Below, in pieces: positions 8,562 through 17,422 of a stretch of DNA of 64,000 nucleotides (position 1 is the stretch's first letter; each line of letters opens with the position of its first letter). The position numbers and the translations under genes are program-made. Origin of the DNA: Corallococcus macrosporus DSM 14697 (GTDB lineage Bacteria > Myxococcota > Myxococcia > Myxococcales > Myxococcaceae); the NCBI RefSeq assembly GCF_002305895.1, contig NZ_CP022203.1, positions 1,714,501 to 1,778,500 of the forward strand, given 5' to 3'. The notes beneath the pieces were generated by a model that saw only the letters and a list, made by a program, of their open reading frames with translations, made no database searches and was not told where the DNA came from.

Positions 8562-10063
8562 GCCGTTCCAAGTCCAAGCGCCCCCGTCCGCCTTCCTCCG
8601 AACCGGTCGCGCCGGAAAGTCCCGCTGTGGCGCCCGTCGCAGCCCAGCCGGAGGAAGGGGCCGCGTCCACCGCGGCGCCGCCGGCGGCCGAGCCGGCTCC
8701 CGCGCCAGAGTCCGCCGCGTCATCACCGGGGGCGCCCGTGTCGGGAGGACTGCCGCTCAACGCCGCGCGCGTGTGGCTGTCCGCATATCGCGTGGAGGTG
8801 GGGCTGTTCCTGGTCGCCTTCGTGGTGCTGGCCAGCTTCAGCTCCCAGCGCTTCCTGCGGCAGAGCGCGGCCCCTCACTTCGTCTACCAGGCCCAGGCGT
8901 GGCTGGAGGGACGGCTGGACGTGGACCCGCGGGTGCTGCCCAACATGGAGGACTGGGCCTGCGTGCGCGTGGTGGAGGGGGACAAGGTCCGCTGCGCCGG
9001 CCGGCCGCTCCCCACGGACCGCTGGTACGTCAGCTTCCCGTCCTTCCCCGCGGTGGCGATGCTGCCCTTCGTGGCGCTGCACGGCTACCAGTTCAATGAC
9101 ACCTCGTTCGGCGTCATCGTCGGCGCGTTGGCGGTGGCGCTCTTCTATTCGCTGCTGCGCTTCCTGGCGAAGGAAGGGGAGACGGCACGCAACCGCAACG
9201 AGAACGTGGCCCTGGCGCTCATCCTCGCCTTTGGCACCCTGTTCTTCTATTGCGCCATCCGGGGCGAGGTCTGGTTCAGCGCCGAGGTGATGGGCGTGGC
9301 GCTGACGTGTCTCTACGTGCGCAACGCGGTGCGGGCGCAGCGCCCGTTGCTCGCGGGCCTGTTCTTCTCCATGGCGACGCTCACCCGGACGCCCTTGCTC
9401 TTCACGGGCCTCTTCTTCGTCCTGGAGGCGCTGTGTCCCGGCCCGGAGCCCCGCCTGGCGCAGCTCAAGGCCCTGGCGCGGGACTGGAAGCCCGCGGCCA
9501 GGAAGGTGGGCCTCTTCACCCTGGGCGCCGCCCCGCTGGCGGGGCTCGCGGCCGCGTACAACGTCTATCGCTACGGCCGGCTGAGTGAGTTCGGGCACGC
9601 GTACCTCTTCAACAACCGCGTCAACGTGGACATCGACCGCACGGGGCTCTTCAACTGGGAGTACCTGCCACGGAACCTGGAGGCGGCCTTCTTCAAGCTG
9701 CCCACGGTGTCCCTGTCGCCGCTGAAGCTGGCCTATGACCCGCACGGGCTGACGCTGCTGCTGACGCTGCCGTTGCTCGTCTTCCTGCTGGTGCCCAAGA
9801 CGCGTCCGCGGCTGCATTGGCCTGCGTGGCTCACGGTGGCGGTGTGCGCGCTGCCTGGGCTCTTCTATCAAAACACCGGCTACATGCAGTTCGGCTTCCG
9901 GTTCAGCCTCGACTACACGCCCTACCTTCTCCTCCTCTTCGCGCTGGGGGGGTGGTCTCTGCGGAACCGGGCGGTGCTGGCCGCGGTGGCGCTTGGCGTG
10001 CTGGTGAACTTCTGGGGAGCCGTGGCCTTCCGCGGCTACACGGAACTTGTCCGGAACTGGTAG
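8558..10063 (+). CDS. Polytopic membrane protein with Ala/Pro-rich N-terminus, possibly glycosyltransferase-like
   Basis: 501 residues. The first 65 are low-complexity, rich in Ala, Pro, Glu and Ser, and start with basic SRSKSKRPRPP, so they are probably cytosolic. From about residue 77 roughly ten hydrophobic helices alternate with short loops; an early loop holds DPRVLPNMEDWACVRVVEGD and a late one FGFRFSLDYTPYL. This layout resembles ArnT/PMT-type (GT39/GT-C) membrane glycosyltransferases or their inactive relatives, but I cannot point to a diagnostic DE/DD catalytic pair with certainty, so the function stays open. The ATGA overlap with cinA argues that the two are translated together. Confidence 0.7.
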   Translation: MSRSKSKRPRPPSSEPVAPESPAVAPVAAQPEEGAASTAAPPAAEPAPAPESAASSPGAPVSGGLPLNAARVWLSAYRVEVGLFLVAFVVLASFSSQRFLRQSAAPHFVYQAQAWLEGRLDVDPRVLPNMEDWACVRVVEGDKVRCAGRPLPTDRWYVSFPSFPAVAMLPFVALHGYQFNDTSFGVIVGALAVALFYSLLRFLAKEGETARNRNENVALALILAFGTLFFYCAIRGEVWFSAEVMGVALTCLYVRNAVRAQRPLLAGLFFSMATLTRTPLLFTGLFFVLEALCPGPEPRLAQLKALARDWKPAARKVGLFTLGAAPLAGLAAAYNVYRYGRLSEFGHAYLFNNRVNVDIDRTGLFNWEYLPRNLEAAFFKLPTVSLSPLKLAYDPHGLTLLLTLPLLVFLLVPKTRPRLHWPAWLTVAVCALPGLFYQNTGYMQFGFRFSLDYTPYLLLLFALGGWSLRNRAVLAAVALGVLVNFWGAVAFRGYTELVRNW

Positions 10064-10108
10064 CGGCCCTCGCCTCATGGGCTTGAATCCTTCACGCGCC
10101 ACGCGCAG

Positions 10109-10621
10109 ATGAGAGACGTCATGCAACCGCCCACCGGACAGCCGCCTCCCGGCAAGCGCTGGCACACCCGCGAGGACAGCGGCATCCGCCTCGACGCCAC
10201 GCTGCGCTGGTGGCACGACGACGAGGCCATCCTCCACCCCAAAATCATCGAGCTCTTCAACGCCTCGCTCGTATTGGACGAAGCGGGCCGCTATCAGCTC
10301 CGCATCGGCAACGACTGGTGCTTCGTCCAGGTGGATGGTGCCGCCTACGAGGTCCGCACCGTGGACGTCACACCCGACGAGCGGGTGTCCGTGCGCCTCA
10401 GTGACCGCACCGCAGAGGCGCTGGACGTGGACAGCCTTCACCTGGACGCCGATGGGGTGCTGTCCTGCCGCGTGAAGCAGGGCAGGGCCCAGGCACGCCT
10501 GTCGCGTGACGCGCAGTACCAGCTCGGACAGCTCCTGGAAGAAGGGCCTGACGGCGGGCTCGTGCTGTGCGTCGGCCAACGCAAGCTCGCCGTCCCGGTC
10601 GCGCTGGACGCCTCCGCCTAG
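10109..10621 (+). CDS. DUF1285-like protein
   Basis: 170-residue soluble protein of unknown role. After a Pro-rich start, the segment [21 protein letters not shown], then [14 protein letters not shown] and [16 protein letters not shown], matches the pattern I know for DUF1285 (a WxxExxPIxHxxL part followed by a GxYxLxxGxE beta-unit). No catalytic motif is apparent. It lies 45 bp after the membrane protein and may be the last gene of that transcript. It is convergent with recA, and the two genes share the palindrome CTAG as their stop codons. Confidence 0.6.
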   Translation: MRDVMQPPTGQPPPGKRWHTREDSGIRLDATLRWWHDDEAILHPKIIELFNASLVLDEAGRYQLRIGNDWCFVQVDGAAYEVRTVDVTPDERVSVRLSDRTAEALDVDSLHLDADGVLSCRVKQGRAQARLSRDAQYQLGQLLEEGPDGGLVLCVGQRKLAVPVALDASA

Positions 10622-11643
10622 GCCGCGGCCTCCACTGCCGCCGGGGAGGACGGCGGGGAGGCGCCGGTGAGCTCCTTGCCAAGGGACTCCAGCACCTCCG
10701 GATGCTCGCGCAGCCACTCGGCGGCGCGCTCGCGGCCCTGCCCGATGCGCTCCCCGCGGAGGCTGAAGTGGCTTCCTGACTTCTCGATGAGGCCCGTGGC
10801 CACGCCCAGGTCGAGCACCTCGCCCACGCGGTGGATGCCGCTGCCGTACATCAGGTCGAACTCCGCTTCCTGGAAGGGCGGGGCCACCTTGTTCTTCACC
10901 ACCTTCACCCGCGCCCGCGAGCCGACCACCGCGTCCCCGTCCTTGATGTTGCCCGTGCGGCGAATCTCCATGCGCACCGACGCGTAGAACTTCAGGGCGT
11001 TACCGCCGGTGGTCGTCTCCGGGTTGCCGAACATCACGCCAATCTTCATGCGAATCTGGTTGATGAAGATGATGCACGTGCCCGACCGGCTCACCGCGCC
11101 CGTCAACTTGCGCAGCGCCTGACTCATCAGCCGCGCCTGGACACCCATGTGCGCGTCTCCCATCTCCCCCTCGATTTCAGCCCGCGGGACCAGGGCCGCC
11201 ACGGAGTCGACGACGATGAGGTCCACGGCTCCGGAGCGCACCAGGTGCTCGGTGATTTCCAGGGCCTGTTCGCCCGTGTCGGGCTGTGACACGAGCAGCT
11301 CCTCCACGCGGACGCCCAGCTTGCGCGCGTAGGACACGTCCAGCGCGTGCTCCGCGTCGATGAACGCCGCCACGCCGCCCGCCGCCTGCACTTGCGCAAT
11401 CGCGTGCAGGGTGAGGGTCGTCTTGCCCGAGGACTCATTGCCAAAGACTTCCACCACGCGCCCTCGCGGGTAGCCGCCCACGCCCAGTGCCCGGTCCACC
11501 CCCACCGAGCCAGTGGGGATGACGGCCACCTTCTGTTCGCGGGCCTCGCCGCCCAAGGTCATCACCGAGCCACGTCCGAACTGCTTCTCGATGCTCGCCA
11601 CCGCCGCCGCCACCGCCTTCAGCTTCTCCGCCAGCTTGCTCAT
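10618..11643 (-). CDS. recA: RecA recombinase (variant P-loop)
   Basis: ATP-dependent strand-exchange protein of homologous recombination, 341 residues. Seen: the P-loop GNESSGKTT (68-76), DAEH, Walker [11 protein letters not shown], the L2 region [19 protein letters not shown] and the C-terminal domain. Position 69 is Asn where nearly all RecA proteins have Pro (GPESSGKT), and the C-terminus ends in Ala/Pro-rich sequence rather than a strongly acidic tail. Myxococcus xanthus is known to carry two recA paralogs; from length and neighbourhood this would correspond to the shorter one (recA1), from memory. I see no LexA-type operator upstream. Its stop overlaps the stop of the convergent DUF1285-like gene. 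Confidence 0.95.
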   Translation of the reverse strand: MSKLAEKLKAVAAAVASIEKQFGRGSVMTLGGEAREQKVAVIPTGSVGVDRALGVGGYPRGRVVEVFGNESSGKTTLTLHAIAQVQAAGGVAAFIDAEHALDVSYARKLGVRVEELLVSQPDTGEQALEITEHLVRSGAVDLIVVDSVAALVPRAEIEGEMGDAHMGVQARLMSQALRKLTGAVSRSGTCIIFINQIRMKIGVMFGNPETTTGGNALKFYASVRMEIRRTGNIKDGDAVVGSRARVKVVKNKVAPPFQEAEFDLMYGSGIHRVGEVLDLGVATGLIEKSGSHFSLRGERIGQGRERAAEWLREHPEVLESLGKELTGASPPSSPAAVEAAA

Positions 11644-11948
11644 CGCGTCTGCCGCTCCCTCGCCGCCCCAGTTGTGTGGAGTGCCGCGTCCTGGCCCGTC
11701 TCCATGACGTCGCCGGCGCAGCGGTCAGGCAGGGGAGCAACGGCCGTGCCGCCGGCTGTCCCTCAGGGGTGACTCGGGCTGGAAGGGGGGGCGGGCGTCC
11801 AGGTGCGCGGCTGTGTGTCCAATGCCGTGGAGTGTGCGCGCGCCGTCCCCGCGGTCGGATGAGAAAGGAACATGGGAGCGCATGCCTGGCCGTATAGCGC
11901 ATGGCGCTTTGCGTTGAAGATGGGCTGGGCAGGCATGACCTTTCCTGC
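11644..11948. other. Divergent region recA / NADH dehydrogenase
   Basis: 305 bp. The left two thirds are G/C-rich with no recognisable promoter consensus or LexA box. The right end holds a short frame with its own ribosome binding site (11872-11952) that overlaps the dehydrogenase start. Confidence 0.5.
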
Positions 11949-11952
11949 GTGA
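11872..11952 (+). CDS. Possible 26-codon leader peptide upstream of ndh
   Basis: ATG at 11872 preceded by GAAAGGAAC, one of the better ribosome binding sites nearby, opens a 26-codon frame (MGAHAWPYSAWRFALKMGW...) that ends in TGA at 11950-11952. That stop overlaps a GTG (11949) in the frame of the dehydrogenase as GTGA. The peptide has four Trp or Tyr residues in its first 19. A coupling or attenuation role is inference; it may be chance. Confidence 0.3.
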   Translation: MGAHAWPYSAWRFALKMGWAGMTFPA

Positions 11953-13334
11953 GCCCGAAATCAAAGCGCGAAGACCTGCCCCATGTGGTCATCCTCGGCG
12001 GTGGTTTTGCCGGCCTCTACGCGGCCCGCCATCTCTACAAGGCACCCGTGCGTGTCACGATGGTGGACCGGCACAACCATCACCTGTTCCAGCCGCTGCT
12101 GTACCAGGTGGCCACGGCGACGCTGAGCCCCAGTGAAATCGCGGCGCCGCTCCGTGCGCTGCTCGGCCGCCACGACGTGAGTGTGGTGCTGGCGGAAGTG
12201 ACGGGGGTGGATACCGTCGGGAAGCGGGTGCTGCTCTCGGATGGGGAGCTGAAGTACGACTTCCTCGTCATCGCCACCGGGGCCACGCACTCCTACTTCG
12301 GCAATGATGCCTGGGCTCAGCACGCCCCAGGGTTGAAGTCCATCGAGGACGCGGTGGAGATTCGCCGCCGGATTCTGGTGGCCTTTGAACTCGCGGAGCG
12401 CGAGCCCGACCCGGAGGTCCGTCGCGCGCTGCTCAACTTCATCATCATCGGCGCGGGCCCCACGGGCGTGGAGCTGGCGGGCTCGTTGGCGGAGATCAGC
12501 CGGCATTCACTGCCGGGGGACTTCCGGAACATCGACCCGCGCGAGGCGCGCATCATCCTCATCGAGGGAATCGACAGGGTGCTGCCCGTCTATCCCGATG
12601 ACCTGTCGCAAAAGGCCTGTCGCACGCTGGAGAAGCTGGGCGTGGAGGTCCGCACGGGGGCTCGGGTCACCCACATCAACGAGCAGGGCGTCTTCATTGG
12701 CACGGAGTTCATTCCCGCGCGGACGGTGTTGTGGGCCGCTGGTGTGGCGGCGTCGCCCGTGGCACGTTCGCTGGGGGCCCAACTGGACCGGGCTGGCCGC
12801 GTCCTCGTTACACCCGAGCTGACCGTCCCGGGCCATGACGACGTCTTCGTCGTGGGGGACCTGGCCTCGCTCAATGACGCGGACGGCAAGCCCGTGCCCG
12901 GGCTCGCCCCTGCGGCGATGCAGGAAGGCAAGCACGCCGCGCACAACATCCGCCGCCAACTGCAGGGCAAGCCGATGGAGGCCTTCTCGTACTGGGACCG
13001 CGGCTCGTACGCGGTGATTGGCCGAGGCCACGCGGTGGGCATCGCCTTCCGTCGCTTCAAGCAGTCGGGCTTCAGTGCCTGGATGGCGTGGCTGCTCATC
13101 CACATCACCTTCCTCATCGGCTTCCGGAGCCGGCTGGCGGTGCTGCTCGACTGGGCCTACTCGTACCTGACGTTCGGTAAGTCGGCGCGCATCATCACCG
13201 GCCCGTCTCCGCGTCTGGACCGGCTCCAGCCTACCCACGCCTTGACGGAAGGCGGGGAGACGTCCGCCGCCCCTGAGTCGCGCTTCCAGGCGACGGCCTC
13301 ACACGCGGAGCCGGCGTCGCCCGTGACGCACTGA
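11949..13334 (+). CDS. ndh: Type II NADH dehydrogenase (NDH-2-like flavoprotein)
   Basis: Single-subunit, non-proton-pumping NADH:quinone oxidoreductase of the respiratory chain, bound to the inner face of the membrane. About 461 residues. The FAD dinucleotide fold is at the N-terminus (HVVILGGGFAGLYAARHL) and the NADH fold in the middle (NFIIIGAGPTGVELAGSLAE). The FAD-contacting VVGDLASL and the PAAMQEGKHAAHNI quinone-site region follow, and a hydrophobic C-terminal stretch near AWMAWLLIHITFLIGFRSRL likely binds the membrane. The start is uncertain: an in-frame ATG lies at 11901 without a ribosome binding site; I prefer GTG 11949, which overlaps the end of a short upstream frame. Its 3' end almost touches the convergent comM. 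Confidence 0.88.
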   Translation: MSPKSKREDLPHVVILGGGFAGLYAARHLYKAPVRVTMVDRHNHHLFQPLLYQVATATLSPSEIAAPLRALLGRHDVSVVLAEVTGVDTVGKRVLLSDGELKYDFLVIATGATHSYFGNDAWAQHAPGLKSIEDAVEIRRRILVAFELAEREPDPEVRRALLNFIIIGAGPTGVELAGSLAEISRHSLPGDFRNIDPREARIILIEGIDRVLPVYPDDLSQKACRTLEKLGVEVRTGARVTHINEQGVFIGTEFIPARTVLWAAGVAASPVARSLGAQLDRAGRVLVTPELTVPGHDDVFVVGDLASLNDADGKPVPGLAPAAMQEGKHAAHNIRRQLQGKPMEAFSYWDRGSYAVIGRGHAVGIAFRRFKQSGFSAWMAWLLIHITFLIGFRSRLAVLLDWAYSYLTFGKSARIITGPSPRLDRLQPTHALTEGGETSAAPESRFQATASHAEPASPVTH

Positions 13335-13350
13335 CGGGAGGGGCCGTCTC

Positions 13351-14997
13351 TCAACCGTCGAGGTCCTCCAGCGGGCTGGCCCTGCCGGAAGGCCCGGCGA
13401 CTGCTCGCCATGCCGCGTCTCCGGATGGCGGGGCGGGGCGGCTTCCATGCAGCTTGCCCTGGGCCGCGCCCCGTCGGTCCAGCATGCGGCAGTTGATGGC
13501 GAGCTGCATGTCGGATTGCTCGATGCGGCCGTGCCCCTCGAGGTCCGCGCGCGTCAGCGCCAGCTTCACGATGCGGTCGTGGGCTCGCGCGGACAGTCCA
13601 TACATCCGCACCGCTTGTTGAAGCATGGCCTCCGCCCGCTCGCTCATGCCGCAGTACCGGCGCAAGAGGTGCGCGGGGAGCTGTGCGTTGCAATGGAGGC
13701 CTGGCTCATCCCGATAGCGGGCGCGTTGACGCTCGCGCGCGGCCTGGGCGCGCTCACGGTAGTAGCGGCTGGAGGGCTCTTGGACCGTTGACCGGGCCAT
13801 GTGGTGGTACTCCACCGGGCGCGTCTGGATGCTGATGTCGATGCGGTCCAGCAATGGGCCGCTCACGCGCGTGAGGTAGTCGAAGACGCGCTGCTCACCG
13901 CAGGTACAGGGCCGGTTGGGGACGTTGTAGTAGCCGCACGGGCAGGGGTTCATCGCGGCCACCAGCATCACCCGGCAGGGGTAGGTGATGTTCTGGTTGG
14001 CGCGTGCCAGGTGGATGACGCCTTCCTCCATGGGTTGGCGCAGCACTTCGAGCACGTTCCTCCGGAACTCCGGCAGTTCATCGAGGAAGAGCACGCCATT
14101 GTGCGCGAGTGAGAGCTCTCCGGGCCTCGCCGAGGGGCCACCTCCCACCAGGCCGGCGTCGGAGAGCGTGTGGTGGGGCGCGCGGAAGGGGCGCTCGCGC
14201 ATCAACGCGTGACCTTCGCCCAGCAGCCCCAGCACCGAGTAGACCTTGGTCACCTCCATGGCCTCGGCGAAGGTCATCTCCGGGAGGATGCCGGGCAGTC
14301 GCCGCGCGAGCATCGTCTTCCCGGAGCCCGGTGGCCCGGACATCAGGACGTTGTGGCCACCCGCCGCGGCGATTTCGAGCGCGAGCTTCAGGTCCGCCTG
14401 CCCGCGAACGTCGGACATGTCAGGCATCTGCCCTGTCGGCGGCAGGAGGCTGGGCTCGCGCTGCCTCTCGTAGGGCGTGATGGCGCAGGCCCCGGTCAGG
14501 TGGTCCACCGCCTCTCGCAAGGTTCTCACTGGGAACACCCGGAGGCCCTCCACGAGCGCGGCCTCCGCGGCGTTGGCCAAGGGCACCATGACGCCCTCGA
14601 AACCGCCGTTGAGCGCCGCGACCGCCAGGGGAAGCACCCCTTTGATGGGACGGAGGCCACCGTCCAAAGACAGCTCGCCTCCAAAGAGAAGCCGTCCCAG
14701 CGGCGCCTCATCCATCAGCTTCGCCGCCGCCAGGACGCCCAGCGCGATGGGCAGCTCGAATGCCGCGCCCTCCTTCTTCAAATCAGCGGGCGCCAGATTC
14801 ACGGTGATTCGCTTCTGGGGCAGCTCGAAGCCCGTGTTCTTCAGCGCGGAGATGACCCGCACCTTCGACTCCCGGACCGCGCCCTCCGCCTGCCCGACGA
14901 CGTTGAAGTAGGGGAGGCCGAGCGCCATGTCGACCTCGCACTCCACCACCACCACGTCGATACCCATCAACGCCCCCGACCGCACCCTCGCCAGCAT
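13351..14997 (-). CDS. comM: ComM/YifB-family Mg-chelatase-like AAA+ ATPase
   Basis: 548-residue AAA+ protein. In naturally competent bacteria ComM is a hexameric helicase that promotes branch migration during integration of transforming DNA. The domains are in the family order: an N-terminal Lon-protease-like S5 fold (DVVVVECEVDMALGLPYFNVVG, NLAPADLKKEG), then the ATPase with Walker A GPPGSGKT (Lys227), Walker B FLDELPEF, the zinc-binding insert MNPCPCGYYNVPNRPCTCGE and a C-terminal Mg-chelatase lid. The last 40 or so residues after the lid are an Arg/Gly/Pro-rich extension. The ATG at 14997 has GAGAGG upstream. The gene is solitary. Confidence 0.93.
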   Translation of the reverse strand: MLARVRSGALMGIDVVVVECEVDMALGLPYFNVVGQAEGAVRESKVRVISALKNTGFELPQKRITVNLAPADLKKEGAAFELPIALGVLAAAKLMDEAPLGRLLFGGELSLDGGLRPIKGVLPLAVAALNGGFEGVMVPLANAAEAALVEGLRVFPVRTLREAVDHLTGACAITPYERQREPSLLPPTGQMPDMSDVRGQADLKLALEIAAAGGHNVLMSGPPGSGKTMLARRLPGILPEMTFAEAMEVTKVYSVLGLLGEGHALMRERPFRAPHHTLSDAGLVGGGPSARPGELSLAHNGVLFLDELPEFRRNVLEVLRQPMEEGVIHLARANQNITYPCRVMLVAAMNPCPCGYYNVPNRPCTCGEQRVFDYLTRVSGPLLDRIDISIQTRPVEYHHMARSTVQEPSSRYYRERAQAARERQRARYRDEPGLHCNAQLPAHLLRRYCGMSERAEAMLQQAVRMYGLSARAHDRIVKLALTRADLEGHGRIEQSDMQLAINCRMLDRRGAAQGKLHGSRPAPPSGDAAWRAVAGPSGRASPLEDLDG

Positions 14998-15207
14998 GTC
15001 CCGTCCTCTCGCCGTACCTCGACCAGGCGCTTCAGCAAGGCCTGTACCGAAGCCGACCCCCGGCGTAGGAGCGCGCCCGCCAATCTCTCGCGGTGGATAC
15101 CCATCCCGACACTGGGAGCATGCGTTTCAGCCCAGGCATATTTGTGAAGCCTGGGGTAGCCAGGCACAAATGACTCCGGTAGCGTTTCACCCACCTTGGG
15201 GGACGCA

Positions 15208-15870
15208 ATGGGGGCAAAGGCCGCAGTGGAATCGGGGGTCGTTCGTCAGCGTCGGCAGGTCCGCATCCGCAAGGCGGACATCAAGCGTGGTCAACGGATG
15301 AAGGCGGCGTTCGCCGTGTTCCGCTTCTGCCTCTACGGCATGGTGGGGCTCAGCGCCGAAATCTTCTTCTACAACCTGGTGCGGATTGCCCAGCATGTGC
15401 CGTTGCTGGAGGCGCTCTTCCGTTTCCAGTGGCGCGTGGATGACCGGCTGGGGCTCAACGCCATCTGGGACACGCCCATCGCGACGGCGTATGGACAGTG
15501 CTCGCTGTGGATGTTCGCCATCTATGGCGTGGCGTGCTTCTTCTTCATCGAGCCGCTGTACCGCTGGATGCTGTACCAGCACACCGGCCTGCGCGCGGCC
15601 GTGTACGGGGTCGTCATCCTGCTCTTCGAGGGCTTCTCCGGCGTCATGCTGGAGCGGCTCACCGGCTACCGCATCTGGTACTACGCGGATGCGGGCGCCA
15701 TCCTCTGGGAGATGACCTCGCTCTACATCCTGCCCATCTGGATGGTGACGGGGCTGCTGGCGGAGTTCATCTACAGGGAGTTGATGGACCCCGACCTGCT
15801 GGCCGCCTTGGAGTCGCCGCTGCCGGCCACGCCGGAGGAGACCGAGGCCTCGTTCCAGTTGATACGGTAG
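15208..15870 (+). CDS. Multi-pass membrane protein, unknown function
   Basis: 220 residues. A basic cytosolic start (RQRRQVRIRKADIKRGQR) leads into five or so hydrophobic helices: FCLYGMVGLSAEIFFYNLV, SLWMFAIYGVACFFFIEPLY, AAVYGVVILLFEGFSGVML and MTSLYILPIWMVTGLLAEF. The E-GFSG-x-RIWYYAD arrangement is reminiscent of PF06541 (putative CmpB-type ABC permease), but I am not sure. The start ATG 15208 has GGGGGA just upstream; an in-frame TTG lies 12 bp before it. Its last 100 bp overlap the convergent DUF2378 gene, so the two mRNAs are complementary there. Confidence 0.72.
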   Translation: MGAKAAVESGVVRQRRQVRIRKADIKRGQRMKAAFAVFRFCLYGMVGLSAEIFFYNLVRIAQHVPLLEALFRFQWRVDDRLGLNAIWDTPIATAYGQCSLWMFAIYGVACFFFIEPLYRWMLYQHTGLRAAVYGVVILLFEGFSGVMLERLTGYRIWYYADAGAILWEMTSLYILPIWMVTGLLAEFIYRELMDPDLLAALESPLPATPEETEASFQLIR

Positions 15871-16394
15871 ACGCAGGCGTGGCCGTCGTAGCCGGACATC
15901 TCGATGAGGATGTCCTGAGCGCCGGCCACCTTCAGCCCCGCGTGGATGATGCCCGCGGTGAAGGCGGGGTAGGGGCCTACCTCGTTCATCCACAGCTCGA
16001 ACTGGCAGGGGCCCAGCTCGCGCAGCTTCGACTCGGTGTAGTTGTTGCCCGCGCGGAAGTTCTGCGTGGCCCGCATCAGCGTCCGCCGGGGCCCCAGCAC
16101 GCGCAGCAGTGACAGGACGGCGCGTCCCAGCATCGTCTCGCGGAAGCCCTCGATGTAGGCTTCGCCCAGCTTCCAGGTGCCCTGCTCGAGCGGGAGCTGG
16201 GGGAAGAGCTCCTCCGCGGCGATGCGCAGGAACGTCATCCACGCATCGAAGGCGTAGGCCGGACGGAGCTTCTGGTCCAGGTCGAGCCCTGCCTGACGCA
16301 GCCGCGCCTTGCACTCGGGCGTCAGGCGCCCGTGCAGGGCCCGCAGGAACAGGGCTTCGATGGTCTGCTCGAAAATGAGAAGCTCGTCGGCCAT
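15771..16394 (-). CDS. DUF2378 (TIGR02265) Myxococcales-specific protein
   Basis: 207 residues. The family is known only from myxobacteria, in many paralogs per genome, and has no established function. Typical features are an N-terminal LIFEQTIEALFLRAL, the central YAFDAWMTFLRIAAEELFPQ, LGEAYIEGFRETMLGRAVLSL and the later RAGNNYTESKL with the terminal beta-unit VYRINW. The core ends at about residue 173; the remaining Ser/Gly-rich tail (VSSGVAGSGDSKAASR) is encoded entirely within the overlap with the membrane protein gene on the other strand. It lies just downstream of the ton operon on the same strand and could be part of that transcript, although a hairpin intervenes. Confidence 0.85.
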   Translation of the reverse strand: MADELLIFEQTIEALFLRALHGRLTPECKARLRQAGLDLDQKLRPAYAFDAWMTFLRIAAEELFPQLPLEQGTWKLGEAYIEGFRETMLGRAVLSLLRVLGPRRTLMRATQNFRAGNNYTESKLRELGPCQFELWMNEVGPYPAFTAGIIHAGLKVAGAQDILIEMSGYDGHACVYRINWNEASVSSGVAGSGDSKAASRSGSINSL

Positions 16395-16447
16395 GAGGAG
16401 TGAACTCTAGCCGACGAGCTTCTCGATGTGAACCACGTACCCACCCG

Positions 16448-16463
16448 GAGCGTAGGCTCCGTC
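16448..16463 (-). terminator. Weak hairpin after the second exbD
   Basis: 6-bp stem CGGAGC/GCTCCG with a 4-nt loop, 10 bp downstream of the exbD stop in the transcription direction. No U-tract follows, so it may be only a partial terminator before the DUF2378 gene. Confidence 0.3.
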
Positions 16464-16472
16464 AGAGGCGTC

Positions 16473-16973
16473 TCAGGGCGTGGGGGCGGGGGGCGGCGTC
16501 GGCGTGTCGACGGAGGTCCCCTGGATGATGGCGTTCTGCGGGAGCTCCGTGGCCATGCCGAGCACCTTGGCGCCAGCGGCCTTCGCGCCGTCCAGCGCAG
16601 TGATGAGCCGGCCGTAGTTGGTGGCGTCATCCGCCATGAAGAAGACGACCTTGTCGTCCGCCTTCTTGGCGGCCAGCATGCGCTTGAGCCGGTTCACGTA
16701 GTCGGCCTGCGGAATCTTCTCCGTGTTGATGGAGTAGCCGCCGTCCTTGTCCAACTGCACCACCAACTGCTGGTCGTCCGGGTCGGGAGGCGTCGGCTCC
16801 TGTTCGACCTCGGTGTCCGGCACACGCACCACGATGTCCTTCTCGAGGAGCGGGGTGACGACCATGAAGATGATGAGGAGCACCAGCACCACGTCGACCA
16901 GCGGCGTGACGTTGATCTCCGAGTTCGGCTGCGCCTGGGGCTTGACCCACTGCCGTTGCTTGCGTCCGGCCAT
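16473..16973 (-). CDS. exbD: ExbD/TolR-family proton-channel protein (second of two)
   Basis: 166-residue inner-membrane protein with one N-terminal helix. It has the ExbD signature SEINVTPLVDVVLVLLIIFM, whose Asp is the proton-translocating residue, then a periplasmic domain (LDKDGGYSINTEKIPQADY, VFFMADDATNYGRLITALDGAKAAG) and a Pro/Thr-rich end. With ExbB and TonB it converts proton motive force into movement of TonB. It follows the first exbD with a one-base stop/start overlap (TAATG), so the two are translated together. The two ExbD copies differ in their periplasmic parts and probably form a mixed or alternative complex. Confidence 0.92.
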   Translation of the reverse strand: MAGRKQRQWVKPQAQPNSEINVTPLVDVVLVLLIIFMVVTPLLEKDIVVRVPDTEVEQEPTPPDPDDQQLVVQLDKDGGYSINTEKIPQADYVNRLKRMLAAKKADDKVVFFMADDATNYGRLITALDGAKAAGAKVLGMATELPQNAIIQGTSVDTPTPPPAPTP

Positions 16974-17389
16974 TACTTCTTCTCCTCGACGCCCAGGGAG
17001 ATCTGCTTGGCCTTGGACTTACGGGCCACGTCCAGCACCTTGCGGACGTCACCGACGCTGAGCGCGTTGTCGCCCTTCAGCAGGATCTTCCTGCCTGGAT
17101 CCTTCAGCATCTCTTCGGTGAGCTTCTCCTGAAGCCCCTTCTCATCCACCTGGTCGTTCTCCACGAACACCTTCTTGTCCGGGGTGATGGAGAGGATGAC
17201 GGGGTCGGCTTCCGTCTTTTTGCCTTCCTTCTCGATCTCGGTGGCCTTCGGGAGCTCCACGGACTTGCCACGCTGAAGCATCGGGGTGACGACCATGAAG
17301 ATGATGAGGAGCACCAGCACCACGTCGACCAGCGGCGTGACGTTGATGTCGCTCTTGACGCCCCCTTTGGGGCCTGCTGACATTCCCAT
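16973..17389 (-). CDS. exbD: ExbD/TolR-family proton-channel protein (first of two)
   Basis: 138 residues. The N-terminal segment SDINVTPLVDVVLVLLIIFM, with the channel Asp, is almost identical to that of the second ExbD. The periplasmic part is Lys/Glu-rich (EIEKEGKKTEADPVILSITPD) and ends LGVEEKK. The near-identity of the two membrane helices and the divergence elsewhere suggest duplication followed by specialisation. The gene is preceded by a 125-bp gap after exbB that holds a strong nested inverted repeat, so its expression relative to exbB may be adjusted there. Confidence 0.92.
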   Translation of the reverse strand: MGMSAGPKGGVKSDINVTPLVDVVLVLLIIFMVVTPMLQRGKSVELPKATEIEKEGKKTEADPVILSITPDKKVFVENDQVDEKGLQEKLTEEMLKDPGRKILLKGDNALSVGDVRKVLDVARKSKAKQISLGVEEKK

Positions 17390-17422
17390 GTCTTTACCTG
17401 TTTCCTGGTAAGGAGGTGCCCG

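Noticed and set aside
6300-8726. An 808-codon minus-strand frame opposite pssA and cinA
   Set aside because: Crosses two well-identified genes and has no ribosome binding site or domain.
11644-11870. LexA/SOS box upstream of recA
   Set aside because: Searched by eye for CTGT-N8-ACAG and GTTC-type operators; none is convincing, so no SOS control is claimed.
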